Positions 6,419 to 13,810 of a DNA stretch of 14,055 nt are shown in pieces. Source of the stretch: JAAZHN01 sp964605575 (lineage in GTDB: Bacteria > Bacillota_I > Bacilli_A > RF39 > UBA660). A model generated the notes under the pieces. That model did no database searches. It saw nothing but the letters and a program-made list of their open reading frames with translations, and was not told the origin of the DNA. The DNA lies in assembly GCA_964605575.1 (NCBI GenBank), contig CAZSDG010000025.1:1-14055 (forward strand), given 5' to 3'. Numbering within the stretch: the first letter of the stretch is position 1; each line of letters opens with the position of its first letter. The position numbers and the translations under genes were made by a program.

Positions 6419-7504
6419 ATGGAAAGTATATTTAAACCTCATAAAAATTTTAATAATTTTGAATTGAATGAAAGATATTTTTTGTTTCTAATTAATCACC
6501 CTAACATAATATTGAATTATTTACTTACACTAGATTTATTATCTAGGGATGTTAAACCTATTAATATTTGTGACATAAATGATTCGGAAATCGATTTGAA
6601 AAATTTAAAAACAGCTAAGGATTTAGATTTCTTTTTACAATATTGCTATATGTTAATTATTAATTATTCACCAACAAGTGATTGGGATTTACTTAGTTTC
6701 CATGTTTGGAATAGATTATTAACAATCATTAATTTGCTTATGAATGATGACTGTAGCATAATCAAAACTATTTTAAGGAAATCTAAATATAGTGAAAAAG
6801 AAATTGAAAAATATATAGTTTTTCTTAAAGACTATATACATGTGCTTCTTTCTCATAAAATAGAGACGAATATTAATGCTGAGACAATAAGAATTGCTTT
6901 TGATTTTTTAAATATTATTTCTCAACAAAAAAATATATTTGTACTTAATTTTAGTGATATTGAAAGAAAATACATTAGTTTTGTTCAAACATTATTAACA
7001 AGAAAAATAGACAATATTGGTACTGGTTACATTGATGTTTATTCCTGTTCTATTTTTTATGAAATTGTTATTTCCACAAGGCATGTTGATCTCTTAACAA
7101 AAACTCAAATCAAAAGAGAAATTTATGAAAAATATTTAGAATCAATAAAATATTTAATATCTAAACATTTCTTTGAAGAAGCTAAAAAAATTTCTAATCT
7201 GATCGAGGAGCATGACGATGATAATAAAGAAAATTTAGAATATAAAGAATTATCGCAGTATATTGAAGAAAATCTTGAAAATGATTATAATAATCTACGC
7301 TTCAAAAAAATCATAAAAAACGATTTATTAGTTGAAAAACTAATTCCATTTTTATTATTATCAATACTATTAACAGTAATTTTTCTAATTGTTTGTTTAA
7401 TTCTATGGTTTAATAATCCCACTTGCAACATTTTACTTGTTATTTTTTCAGTGATAACTATTGTCCTAATCGTAGTAATGTCATATCTAAATAGAAAAAT
7501 TTAA
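6419..7504 (+). CDS. Unrecognised protein with large soluble domain and C-terminal two-helix membrane hairpin (probably frameshifted at its 5' end)
   Basis: I do not recognise a family. The 361 residues from ATG 6419 are mostly helix-forming and rich in Ile, Asn, Lys and Leu. The last 55 residues contain two hydrophobic segments (about 308-331 and 337-357) separated by a short NNPTC turn, then a basic tail NRKI. This suggests about 300 residues on one side of the membrane, probably cytoplasmic, anchored by a C-terminal hairpin. A charged stretch rich in Glu, Asp and Asn (about 265-290) precedes the membrane part. There is no signal peptide. No good ribosome binding site precedes ATG 6419; the true start is probably ATG 6297, in another frame across a likely one-base loss. 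The gene follows the broken acetyltransferase gene on the same strand and converges with the ATPase gene 38 bases downstream. Confidence 0.6.
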   Translation: MESIFKPHKNFNNFELNERYFLFLINHPNIILNYLLTLDLLSRDVKPINICDINDSEIDLKNLKTAKDLDFFLQYCYMLIINYSPTSDWDLLSFHVWNRLLTIINLLMNDDCSIIKTILRKSKYSEKEIEKYIVFLKDYIHVLLSHKIETNINAETIRIAFDFLNIISQQKNIFVLNFSDIERKYISFVQTLLTRKIDNIGTGYIDVYSCSIFYEIVISTRHVDLLTKTQIKREIYEKYLESIKYLISKHFFEEAKKISNLIEEHDDDNKENLEYKELSQYIEENLENDYNNLRFKKIIKNDLLVEKLIPFLLLSILLTVIFLIVCLILWFNNPTCNILLVIFSVITIVLIVVMSYLNRKI

Positions 7505-7542
7505 CATCCCATTCATGGAATGATATTAATTCATTACTATTC

Positions 7543-8814
7543 TTATAATTCGAACTTTTCAGTTGATTCTAAGGATGTAACGCTGTCTGTGAGGATAGTT
7601 TTAAGATTATCTTCTTGATGGTTTGAAATATCATCGTCAAGATCGATTAGTTTTAAAATTTCTTCAAATGAGGTTATTCCTTCAATTACTTTTTTTAGTC
7701 CATCTTGAAGCATTGTTGTTACATCACTCTTATAAACTAATTCTCTTAGTTCTTCTTTTTTCAAGTTATTAGTAATCGCATTACGAATATCTTGATTCAT
7801 TAGTAAAACTTCATGGATAGCAATTCGACCGTGGTAGCCACCGTGACATTTATCACAACCAATTGGTTCATATAATTCTTTAACATCAATGTTTAAGGCA
7901 GTCTTAATAATTTCTTTTTCATAATCGGTAGATTCTCTTTTTCTCTTACATTCATTACAAAGGCTTCTTGCTAATTTTTGACTAATAACACCAGATAGGG
8001 CTGTACCAAGTAAATATCTTTCAACTTCCATATCTAGTAATCTTTCTATTGTATTTAAAGAGTTATTGGTATGAATTGTAGATAATACTAAGTGGCCAGT
8101 AATACTAGCTCTAACGGCTATTCTTGCTGTTTCATCATCTCTTATTTCCCCAATCATTATGATATCAGGGTCTTGTCTTAAAATACTTCTTAGGGCAGTT
8201 CCAAAAGTTAAACCAATTTCATGATTTACTTGGACTTGATTAATTCCTTCTATTCGCATTTCTACTGGATCTTCAACAGTAATAATATTGACATCTTCAG
8301 TATTTAAATTTTGTAAAATGGAGTAGACAGTGGTTGATTTACCACTACCAGTAGCGCCAGTAACTAAAATTATTCCATTAGGAATACCAGCTAGTTTTAG
8401 GACCTTATCATAATTTTTCTTAGTAAAACCTAAAGAATCTAATCCAGATAAACTTCTTGAATAGTCTAAAATACGAATAACAACTTTTTCACCATAGCTA
8501 GTCGGTAGGGAAGAAACACGCATATCGACCATTTCGTCATTCATTATCATTTTAATCGCACCATCTTGTGGTAAACGACTTTCAGTAATATTCATCCCAG
8601 AAACAATTTTTATTCTTGTCACTAAATTCTTTTTTACGTTTTCTGGCACTAAAGAATAATCAACTAAATCTCCATCAATTCTAATTCTAATTAATAATTC
8701 TTTTTCTTTTTGATCAAGGTGAATATCCGAAGCACCTTTTTTTAAGGCATCTTGAATAATCTCGTTAACAATGTCAACGATTGGAAGTGTATCATATTCA
8801 AAATTTTTCAGCAT
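7543..8814 (-). CDS. GspE/PilB/ComGA-family secretion or pilus-assembly ATPase
   Basis: Hexameric ATPases of this family sit at the cytoplasmic face of type II secretion, type IV pilus or competence pseudopilus machines and drive pilin polymerisation. The 423-residue protein has a short N-terminal domain beginning near the conserved ASDIHLD (28-34). It has Walker A GATGSGKST (153-161), an Asp-box region (about 179-186, EDPVE), Walker B DIIMIGEIRD (217-226) and a His box GHLVLSTIHTN (240-250). A Cys4 zinc site is formed by CNEC (286-289) and CDKC (320-323). The long N1/N2 domains of full PilB/GspE are missing; the size is nearer ComGA, though ComGA often lacks the Cys4 site. ATG 8814 is preferred because GGGGTG (8826 down to 8821) is its binding site; an in-frame GTG at 8823 lies within it. 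No platform, pilin or prepilin peptidase gene is in the window. Confidence 0.93.
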   Translation of the reverse strand: MLKNFEYDTLPIVDIVNEIIQDALKKGASDIHLDQKEKELLIRIRIDGDLVDYSLVPENVKKNLVTRIKIVSGMNITESRLPQDGAIKMIMNDEMVDMRVSSLPTSYGEKVVIRILDYSRSLSGLDSLGFTKKNYDKVLKLAGIPNGIILVTGATGSGKSTTVYSILQNLNTEDVNIITVEDPVEMRIEGINQVQVNHEIGLTFGTALRSILRQDPDIIMIGEIRDDETARIAVRASITGHLVLSTIHTNNSLNTIERLLDMEVERYLLGTALSGVISQKLARSLCNECKRKRESTDYEKEIIKTALNIDVKELYEPIGCDKCHGGYHGRIAIHEVLLMNQDIRNAITNNLKKEELRELVYKSDVTTMLQDGLKKVIEGITSFEEILKLIDLDDDISNHQEDNLKTILTDSVTSLESTEKFEL

Positions 8815-8848
8815 ATTATTCACCCCAAATATTCTTATTCTCTTATTA

Positions 8849-8878
8849 ATTATACACTAAAATATGCAATAAAAGCAA
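8849..8878 (-). promoter_or_regulatory. Predicted promoter of the GspE/PilB-type ATPase gene
   Basis: On the minus strand, TTGCTT (8878-8873), an 18-base spacer and TATAAT (8854-8849), about 35 bases before the start codon. The -35 overlaps a perfect tandem nine-base repeat (8866-8883), so a regulator could bind there. Confidence 0.65.
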
Positions 8879-8883
8879 TAAAA
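8866..8883. repeat. Tandem 9-bp direct repeat at the ATPase promoter
   Basis: GCAATAAAA occurs twice, head to tail (8866-8874 and 8875-8883). It overlaps the predicted -35 of the minus-strand ATPase gene and lies just upstream of the valS promoter. This is seen directly; a role as operator is inference, and short repeats arise easily in AT-rich DNA. Confidence 0.6.
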
Positions 8884-8894
8884 TCTACTTATTA

Positions 8895-8923
8895 TTGAAA
8901 ATATTAGTTTTTTACTGTAAAAT
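8895..8923 (+). promoter_or_regulatory. Predicted promoter of valS with an inverted repeat over the -10
   Basis: TTGAAA (8895-8900), a 17-base spacer and TAAAAT (8918-8923). The start near 8930 leaves only about 27 bases before valS, too short for a T-box. TTTTAC-T-GTAAAA (8910-8922) is a perfect inverted repeat covering the upstream part of the -10 and could be an operator or chance. Confidence 0.7.
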
Positions 8924-8956
8924 TCAAGATGGAGAACGAAATTAGGAGCGATAATT

Positions 8957-11365
8957 ATGTTAGATAAAAAATATAACCCTCAAGAGAAAGAACAAAAATG
9001 GTTAGAATATTGGCAAGATAATAAACTAAATGAATTTAAATTAAATGAAAAAGAGATATATTCTATTGATACACCTCCGCCAACAGTAAGTGGTAGTATT
9101 CATTTGGGACATATTTTTTCTTATTCACAAACAGAAATGGTTGCTAGATATAAACGATTAAAAGGTTATAATGTTTTTTATCCATTTGGTTATGATGATA
9201 ATGGTCTGCCAAGCGAAAGATTAGTTGAAAAAGAACATAATATTAAAGCCCATCAATTATCTAGAAGTGAATTTCAAAAACTATGTTATGAAACAACTAA
9301 TAAATATGAAAAAGAATTTAGAAGACTATTTGAAAGAATGGGTTTTAGTGCTGATTTTGAAAATGCTTATAAAACAGTAAGTGATTCGACAATTAAGATA
9401 AGTCAGCTATCATTTTTAGATTTATATAAACATCAAAAAGTTTATCATAAAGAAAGTCCTTCATTATGGTGTAATGAATGTTTAACTTCAATAGCTCAGG
9501 CAGAATTAGAAACTAAAACAGTAGATTCTAATTTTCATTATCTAAAATTTAAAACAGAGCAAGATATTGATTTTGAAATCGCAACAACAAGACCAGAATT
9601 ATTACCAGCAATCGTGGCAGTATTCATCAATCCCAATGATACAAAAAATAATCATTTAATTGGTTTAAATGCTGTTATACCTTTAGTAAATAAAGTAGTT
9701 CCAATAATGGGTGATGAAAAAGTTGACCAAGATAAGGGAACAGGAATTGTAATGAATTGTACGTTTGGTGATCAAACTGATATTGAATGGTGGACCAAAT
9801 ATGATTTGCCACTTGTTGAAATATTTACTGATTATGGTCGAATAAATGATAGCGTCCCTAATTATTCAGGATTAAAAATTCAAGAAGCAAGGGCAAAAAT
9901 AGTTGAAGACTTAAATCACGCTGGTGTATTGATTAAATCTGAACAAATAACTCATGAAGTTAATACACATGAAAGATGTGGAAAAGAAATAGAATATAAA
10001 GTTGTTAAACAGTGGTTTATTGACTTAATGAATTATAAAGACAAGTTTATTGAAATGGGTCAACAAATTAAATGGCATCCTGATTTCATGAGAATAAGAT
10101 ATGAAGAATGGGTTCATAATGTAGGATGGGATTGGTGTATTTCGAGACAAAGATACTTTGGTGTACCATTTCCAGTTTGGTATTGTAATAAATGTGGTAA
10201 AGCAATTGTAGCTAGAGAAGAAGATTTACCAGTTAATCCAATTGAAGACAAGCCACATCGACCTTGTACTTGTGGTTGTGTTACTTATGTTCCGGAAAGA
10301 GATGTTATGGATACTTGGGCAACATCTTCAGTAACAACTTTAATTAATATGCGATATAAAAGAGAAGATAGTTTAGAGAGTTACTTAAGACCAATGAGCT
10401 TAAGAGCTAATGGTCATGATATTATTAGAACTTGGGATTTTTATTCAATTGTTAAAAGTTATTTTCACTTTGGAGAAATACCATGGAAAGATACGATGAT
10501 ATCAGGCTTTATTTTAGCAAGTAAAGGCGAAAAGTTAAGTAAAAGAAAGAGTAATGATTCTCTTGCCCCAGATAATTTAATTAATCAGTATTCAGCTGAT
10601 GTAGTTAGATATTGGGCTGGAAGTGGAAGACTAGGTAATGACATTACATTTACCGAAGAATCAATGTTAAGAGGACGTAAATTAGTCAATAAACTTTACA
10701 ATGTTGCTTCATTCATAAATATGCATCTTGAAGATTATCAAGATCAGGAATTCACTGATTATGATTTTTTTGATAAATGGATCATTTCTAACTATCAGGA
10801 AATGAAAGAGAGTTATTTAAATTATTTAGATGAATATGAGGTTGGTTTGGCTTTAAATACATTAGAAAAGTTTTTTTGGAATTTTTGTGATAACTATATA
10901 GAAATTGTTAAACATCGTTTGTATCGCCCAGAAGAGTTTAAAAATAATGCTAGATATTCTGGTCAAAAAACAATTTATACATTACTCTATAAATTACTTC
11001 AAGATTTCTCAATTTTCTTTCCATTTATTACCGAAGAATTATATCAAAATATTTACAAACCAAATAAATCAATTCATCAAACAGAATTTGAAGAATTAGA
11101 ATTCAATTTTCAAAAAGAAAATGATTTGGGAGATATTTTAATTGAATTTATTAGTGATATAAGAGGTCAAAAAACAGTTAAACAGTTATCTTTAAAAACT
11201 CCAATTGATAAATTGATCTTACAAGTAAATGAAACCCTAAAGCCTGCAGTAGAAGCAGCGCTTGCTGATTTGAGAGCTACATTAACAATTACTGAATTAA
11301 TAATTGAAGAAACAACTGTTCAAAAATATGAAATAAAAGAGATTGTTTTTGGGGAAATAAAATAA
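8957..11365 (+). CDS. valS: Valyl-tRNA synthetase, archaeal-type short form
   Basis: Charges tRNA-Val with valine and edits mischarged threonine. The 802-residue class I enzyme has the HIGH-box HLGH (49-52) after DTPPPTVSGS, and a KMSKS-box variant KLSKR (526-530). The editing (CP1) domain includes ATTRPELLPA (209-218) and GTGIVMNCTFGDQTD (261-275). Zinc-type Cys motifs are CNEC (172-175), CNKC (410-413) and CTCGC (437-441). DTPPPTVSGS, GYDDNGLPSER, NWDWCISRQRYFG-type and DVMDTWATSS segments match the archaeal-type family. That family is also found in some bacteria, rather than the roughly 880-residue Bacillus enzyme with PPPNVTG and GMDHAG. The C-terminal coiled-coil arm of typical bacterial ValRS is absent. 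AGGAG (8944-8948) precedes ATG 8957. An HExxH gene follows after 41 bases. Confidence 0.96.
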   Translation: MLDKKYNPQEKEQKWLEYWQDNKLNEFKLNEKEIYSIDTPPPTVSGSIHLGHIFSYSQTEMVARYKRLKGYNVFYPFGYDDNGLPSERLVEKEHNIKAHQLSRSEFQKLCYETTNKYEKEFRRLFERMGFSADFENAYKTVSDSTIKISQLSFLDLYKHQKVYHKESPSLWCNECLTSIAQAELETKTVDSNFHYLKFKTEQDIDFEIATTRPELLPAIVAVFINPNDTKNNHLIGLNAVIPLVNKVVPIMGDEKVDQDKGTGIVMNCTFGDQTDIEWWTKYDLPLVEIFTDYGRINDSVPNYSGLKIQEARAKIVEDLNHAGVLIKSEQITHEVNTHERCGKEIEYKVVKQWFIDLMNYKDKFIEMGQQIKWHPDFMRIRYEEWVHNVGWDWCISRQRYFGVPFPVWYCNKCGKAIVAREEDLPVNPIEDKPHRPCTCGCVTYVPERDVMDTWATSSVTTLINMRYKREDSLESYLRPMSLRANGHDIIRTWDFYSIVKSYFHFGEIPWKDTMISGFILASKGEKLSKRKSNDSLAPDNLINQYSADVVRYWAGSGRLGNDITFTEESMLRGRKLVNKLYNVASFINMHLEDYQDQEFTDYDFFDKWIISNYQEMKESYLNYLDEYEVGLALNTLEKFFWNFCDNYIEIVKHRLYRPEEFKNNARYSGQKTIYTLLYKLLQDFSIFFPFITEELYQNIYKPNKSIHQTEFEELEFNFQKENDLGDILIEFISDIRGQKTVKQLSLKTPIDKLILQVNETLKPAVEAALADLRATLTITELIIEETTVQKYEIKEIVFGEIK

Positions 11366-11406
11366 ATTAATATTTTTAATAATTGTTATAAAATCTGGAG
11401 GTTAAA

Positions 11407-12270
11407 GTGTTAAGTCAAGAACAAGTAATAAAAATAATTTTTCAAGTAAAACAACTATTTAAAAGCTTCTTTGGAGCTGAATATGACCAACTAATTGAAG
11501 AGAGAATATCAAGTGTTCAAGACATAGTTTTTTATAGAGCTAATCGTAAAGCAATTAATCGTAAGTCTGATTTAGATAAATTTTTAGATTATTATAAAAT
11601 AGAAAGACAAAAGGCAGAAATTAATCAAAAAAAAATTCCTTTTTATCGTGATTTAATAATTCATTCAGGTGCGGGAATGTGCCCATATTTAGAAAATGGC
11701 GAAATAAAGAAAATAATTTATATTCCTTTAAATCCGCTGACTTCCTTTAGTGTTGATCATCTAATTGTTCATGAGTTAGCTCATGCTTTATTTGAGGTTT
11801 TAAAGACAAAAGATAATGAACAATATTTTCAAGGAGGTCTCGATTCTGTACAAGTAAATTTAAGCAATCCTTCACAAAGAAATTTTGAGAGCCTAAATGA
11901 ATACATTCATGATAAACTAACTAATGAAATGGTTTTATTTTTACATAATGAATTAAACATTACGCTTGTTTCTAGAGAAAATACCCTTGTTGAAGAAAAA
12001 ATTGAACCCTTAGAAAGATTTTACGAATTATTTCGTGACGATATTATCAAACATTTTTTATTAGGAACTACTGAAGTGTTAATTGAAAAAATCGGTTTGG
12101 AAGAACTAAGAGAATTTAATAATTGGTATTTATTATTTAATGAAGAATATCCAGATAAACAAGAAAGAATTAAGTATCAGAGTTTAGGACTAAGTGATTA
12201 TTTAAATTTAATTTATCTTGGAAACATAATAGTTAATAAAATTGATAATCGTTTAAAAAATGTATGGTAA
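11407..12270 (+). CDS. Unrecognised HExxH putative zinc metallopeptidase
   Basis: A 287-residue protein of unknown function, without a signal peptide or membrane segment, so probably cytoplasmic. The clearest motif is VHELAHALFE (121-130), a zinc-metallopeptidase HExxH (His122, Glu123, His126) preceded by hydrophobic residues. About 40 residues later, SLNEYIHDKLTNEM (162-175) offers Glu165 or Glu174 as a third zinc ligand, a gluzincin-like arrangement; this is inference. The N-terminal 115 residues contain basic helices and an IIHSGAGMCPYLENG segment; the C-terminal part is Glu-rich and helical. The start is GTG 11407, with GGAGG (11397-11401) five bases upstream; the first in-frame ATG is at residue 91, too close to the active-site motif. 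It probably shares the valS transcript. Its stop codon lies in the loop of the following terminator. Confidence 0.75.
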   Translation: MLSQEQVIKIIFQVKQLFKSFFGAEYDQLIEERISSVQDIVFYRANRKAINRKSDLDKFLDYYKIERQKAEINQKKIPFYRDLIIHSGAGMCPYLENGEIKKIIYIPLNPLTSFSVDHLIVHELAHALFEVLKTKDNEQYFQGGLDSVQVNLSNPSQRNFESLNEYIHDKLTNEMVLFLHNELNITLVSRENTLVEEKIEPLERFYELFRDDIIKHFLLGTTEVLIEKIGLEELREFNNWYLLFNEEYPDKQERIKYQSLGLSDYLNLIYLGNIIVNKIDNRLKNVW

Positions 12271-12284
12271 TCTATACATTTTTT
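12255..12284 (+). terminator. Strong terminator overlapping the HExxH gene stop codon
   Basis: AAAAAATGTAT (12255-12265) pairs perfectly with ATACATTTTTT (12274-12284). Two inner pairs (G-T and G-C) can extend it to a TAAT loop, and the 3' arm supplies the T-tract. The TAA stop (12268-12270) is in the loop region. The symmetric A- and T-tracts mean it could work in both directions. Confidence 0.9.
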
Positions 12285-12301
12285 ATTTGGTTTGATATAC
12301 T
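12273..12301 (+). promoter_or_regulatory. Predicted proS promoter, -35 inside the preceding terminator
   Basis: TATACA (12273-12278), a 17-base spacer and TATACT (12296-12301), with an extended -10 TG at 12293-12294. The -35 hexamer lies in the 3' arm of the terminator hairpin. Initiation near 12308 leaves about 16 bases before proS, so no T-box is possible. Confidence 0.6.
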
Positions 12302-12323
12302 TATTTAGTAAGGAAGTGGAAAT

Positions 12324-13745
12324 ATGGCTGAAAAAAAAGTTAGAAACATAACTAGTCGTGATCAAGATTTCGGTACTTGGTATACAAACATAGTTAAAGA
12401 AGCTGATTTAATTGATTATTCAAATGTTAAAGGATCGATGATTATTCGACCATACGGTTATGCAATATGGGAAAATATGGTTAGTGTTTTAGATCAAATG
12501 TTTAAAGAAACAGGTCATGTTAATGTCCAAATGCCAATGTTTATTCCTGAAAGTTTATTTAACATGGAAAAAGATCATGTTGAAGGTTTTGCTCCAGAGG
12601 TTGCAGTTGTAACTGAAGGTGGCAACGAAACATTAGACGAAAAAATGATCATTAGACCAACTAGTGAAGTGTTGTTTTGTGATCATTATAAAAAAATAAT
12701 TAAATCTTATCGTGATTTACCACTTTTATATAATCAATGGTGCACAATAGTTCGTTGGGAAAAAGAAACAAGACCTTTCTTAAGAAGTAGGGAAATATTG
12801 TGGCAAGAAGGTCACACTATGCATGCTACTGAAGAAGAAGCAAGAGAAGAAACTTTAAGAATGTTTAAGATCTATGAAACTTTTCAAAAAGAATATTTAG
12901 CAATTCCAGTTATAACTGGCAAAAAAACTGAAAAAGAGAAGTTTGCTGGTGCTGAAGAAACATATACAATTGAAGCAATGATGTATAATGGAGTAGCGTT
13001 ACAAAATGGAACCAGTCATTATTTTGGTCAAAAATTTGCTAAAGCATTTGGAATCGAATTTTTAGATAAAGATAATAAACTAGTTAATCCTTATCAAACA
13101 TCATGGGGTGTTTCCACAAGAATGATTGGTGGTTTAATCATGACCCATAGTGATGACCATGGTTTAGTTTTACCACCAAAAATTGCACCGATAAAGGTTG
13201 CCATAATCCCTATTGGTAATGATGAAAGATTAGACCTATTTATTGAAACAATCAAAGAAGATTTAAGTGATTTAGATATTACATATACAATTATGGATAG
13301 TGATAAGTCACCAGGTTTTAAGTTTGCGGAAGCTGAGGTTAAAGGTTATCCGATTAGAGTAGAAGTTGGTAATAGAGATTTACAACAAGGAGTTGTTACT
13401 TTAGTTAGAAGAGATACTTTAGAAAAAGCAACAGTGAATATGAATGAAGTTATTCCTCATATTCAGGAGCTATTAGAAATAATTCAAGATGATATGTATA
13501 ACCGTGCTCTAAAAAGAAGAGATACGATGATTTATGAAATTGATACAATTGAAGAATTAAAAAGTAGTTATGAAGACCCTGGTTTCTTCTTGGTAAATTG
13601 GTGTGGTAATCCTGAATGTGAAAATAAGATTCGCGAAGAATTTGGTCTTAAATCTCGTTGTTTAAAGGAAGATATAACTACTAAAAAGTGTATTATTTGT
13701 AATAATGATTCTAAACATTCAATATATTTTGGGAAACAATATTAA
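12324..13745 (+). CDS. proS: Prolyl-tRNA synthetase, archaeal/eukaryotic type
   Basis: Charges tRNA-Pro with proline. The 473-residue class II enzyme has the Pro-binding RPTSE (111-115) and motif 2 RWEKETRPFLRSREILWQEG (144-163). It also has THYFGQ-like SHYFGQ (231-236), motif 3 GGLIMTHSDDHGLVLPP (269-285) and an HGTP anticodon domain from about 290. The C-terminal zinc domain has Cys427, Cys432, Cys456 and Cys459 and ends in Tyr473, as in the Thermus-type enzyme. There is no INS editing insertion between motifs 2 and 3, unlike Escherichia coli-type ProRS. Clearing Ala-tRNA-Pro would then need a free-standing editing protein, not seen here. AAGGAAGTG (12310-12318) precedes ATG 12324. Confidence 0.97.
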   Translation: MAEKKVRNITSRDQDFGTWYTNIVKEADLIDYSNVKGSMIIRPYGYAIWENMVSVLDQMFKETGHVNVQMPMFIPESLFNMEKDHVEGFAPEVAVVTEGGNETLDEKMIIRPTSEVLFCDHYKKIIKSYRDLPLLYNQWCTIVRWEKETRPFLRSREILWQEGHTMHATEEEAREETLRMFKIYETFQKEYLAIPVITGKKTEKEKFAGAEETYTIEAMMYNGVALQNGTSHYFGQKFAKAFGIEFLDKDNKLVNPYQTSWGVSTRMIGGLIMTHSDDHGLVLPPKIAPIKVAIIPIGNDERLDLFIETIKEDLSDLDITYTIMDSDKSPGFKFAEAEVKGYPIRVEVGNRDLQQGVVTLVRRDTLEKATVNMNEVIPHIQELLEIIQDDMYNRALKRRDTMIYEIDTIEELKSSYEDPGFFLVNWCGNPECENKIREEFGLKSRCLKEDITTKKCIICNNDSKHSIYFGKQY

Positions 13746-13749
13746 AGGA

Positions 13750-13766
13750 AACTAAATATTTTAGTT
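13750..13766 (+). other. Short perfect hairpin upstream of the proS terminator
   Basis: AACTAAA (13750-13756), loop TAT, TTTAGTT (13760-13766), beginning five bases after the proS stop. It has no T-tract of its own and stands five bases before the terminator hairpin. Role unknown; it may protect the 3' end or be chance in AT-rich DNA. Confidence 0.45.
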
Positions 13767-13771
13767 GTAAT

Positions 13772-13799
13772 AATAGGTATAGGAATATACCTATTTTTT
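13772..13799 (+). terminator. Rho-independent terminator between proS and radC
   Basis: AATAGGTATA (13772-13781), loop GGAA, TATACCTATT (13786-13795), a perfect ten-base-pair stem with a T-tract to 13799. It ends three bases before the radC ribosome binding site, leaving no room for a promoter between them. Confidence 0.9.
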
Positions 13800-13810
13800 A
13801 TGGAGGAATA

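Noticed and set aside
7505..7542. Hairpin CATTC-ATG-GAATG (7510-7522) between the convergent membrane-protein and ATPase genes.
   Set aside because: Five-base-pair stem and no T-tract on either strand; not supportable as a terminator.
10905..11099. 64-codon open frame inside valS in another frame.
   Set aside because: No ribosome binding site, no recognisable protein, and it lies wholly within a conserved gene; a shadow frame.
11384..11394. Extended -10-like TGTTATAAA upstream of the HExxH gene.
   Set aside because: No -35, and the start would fall inside the ribosome binding site; co-transcription with valS is simpler.
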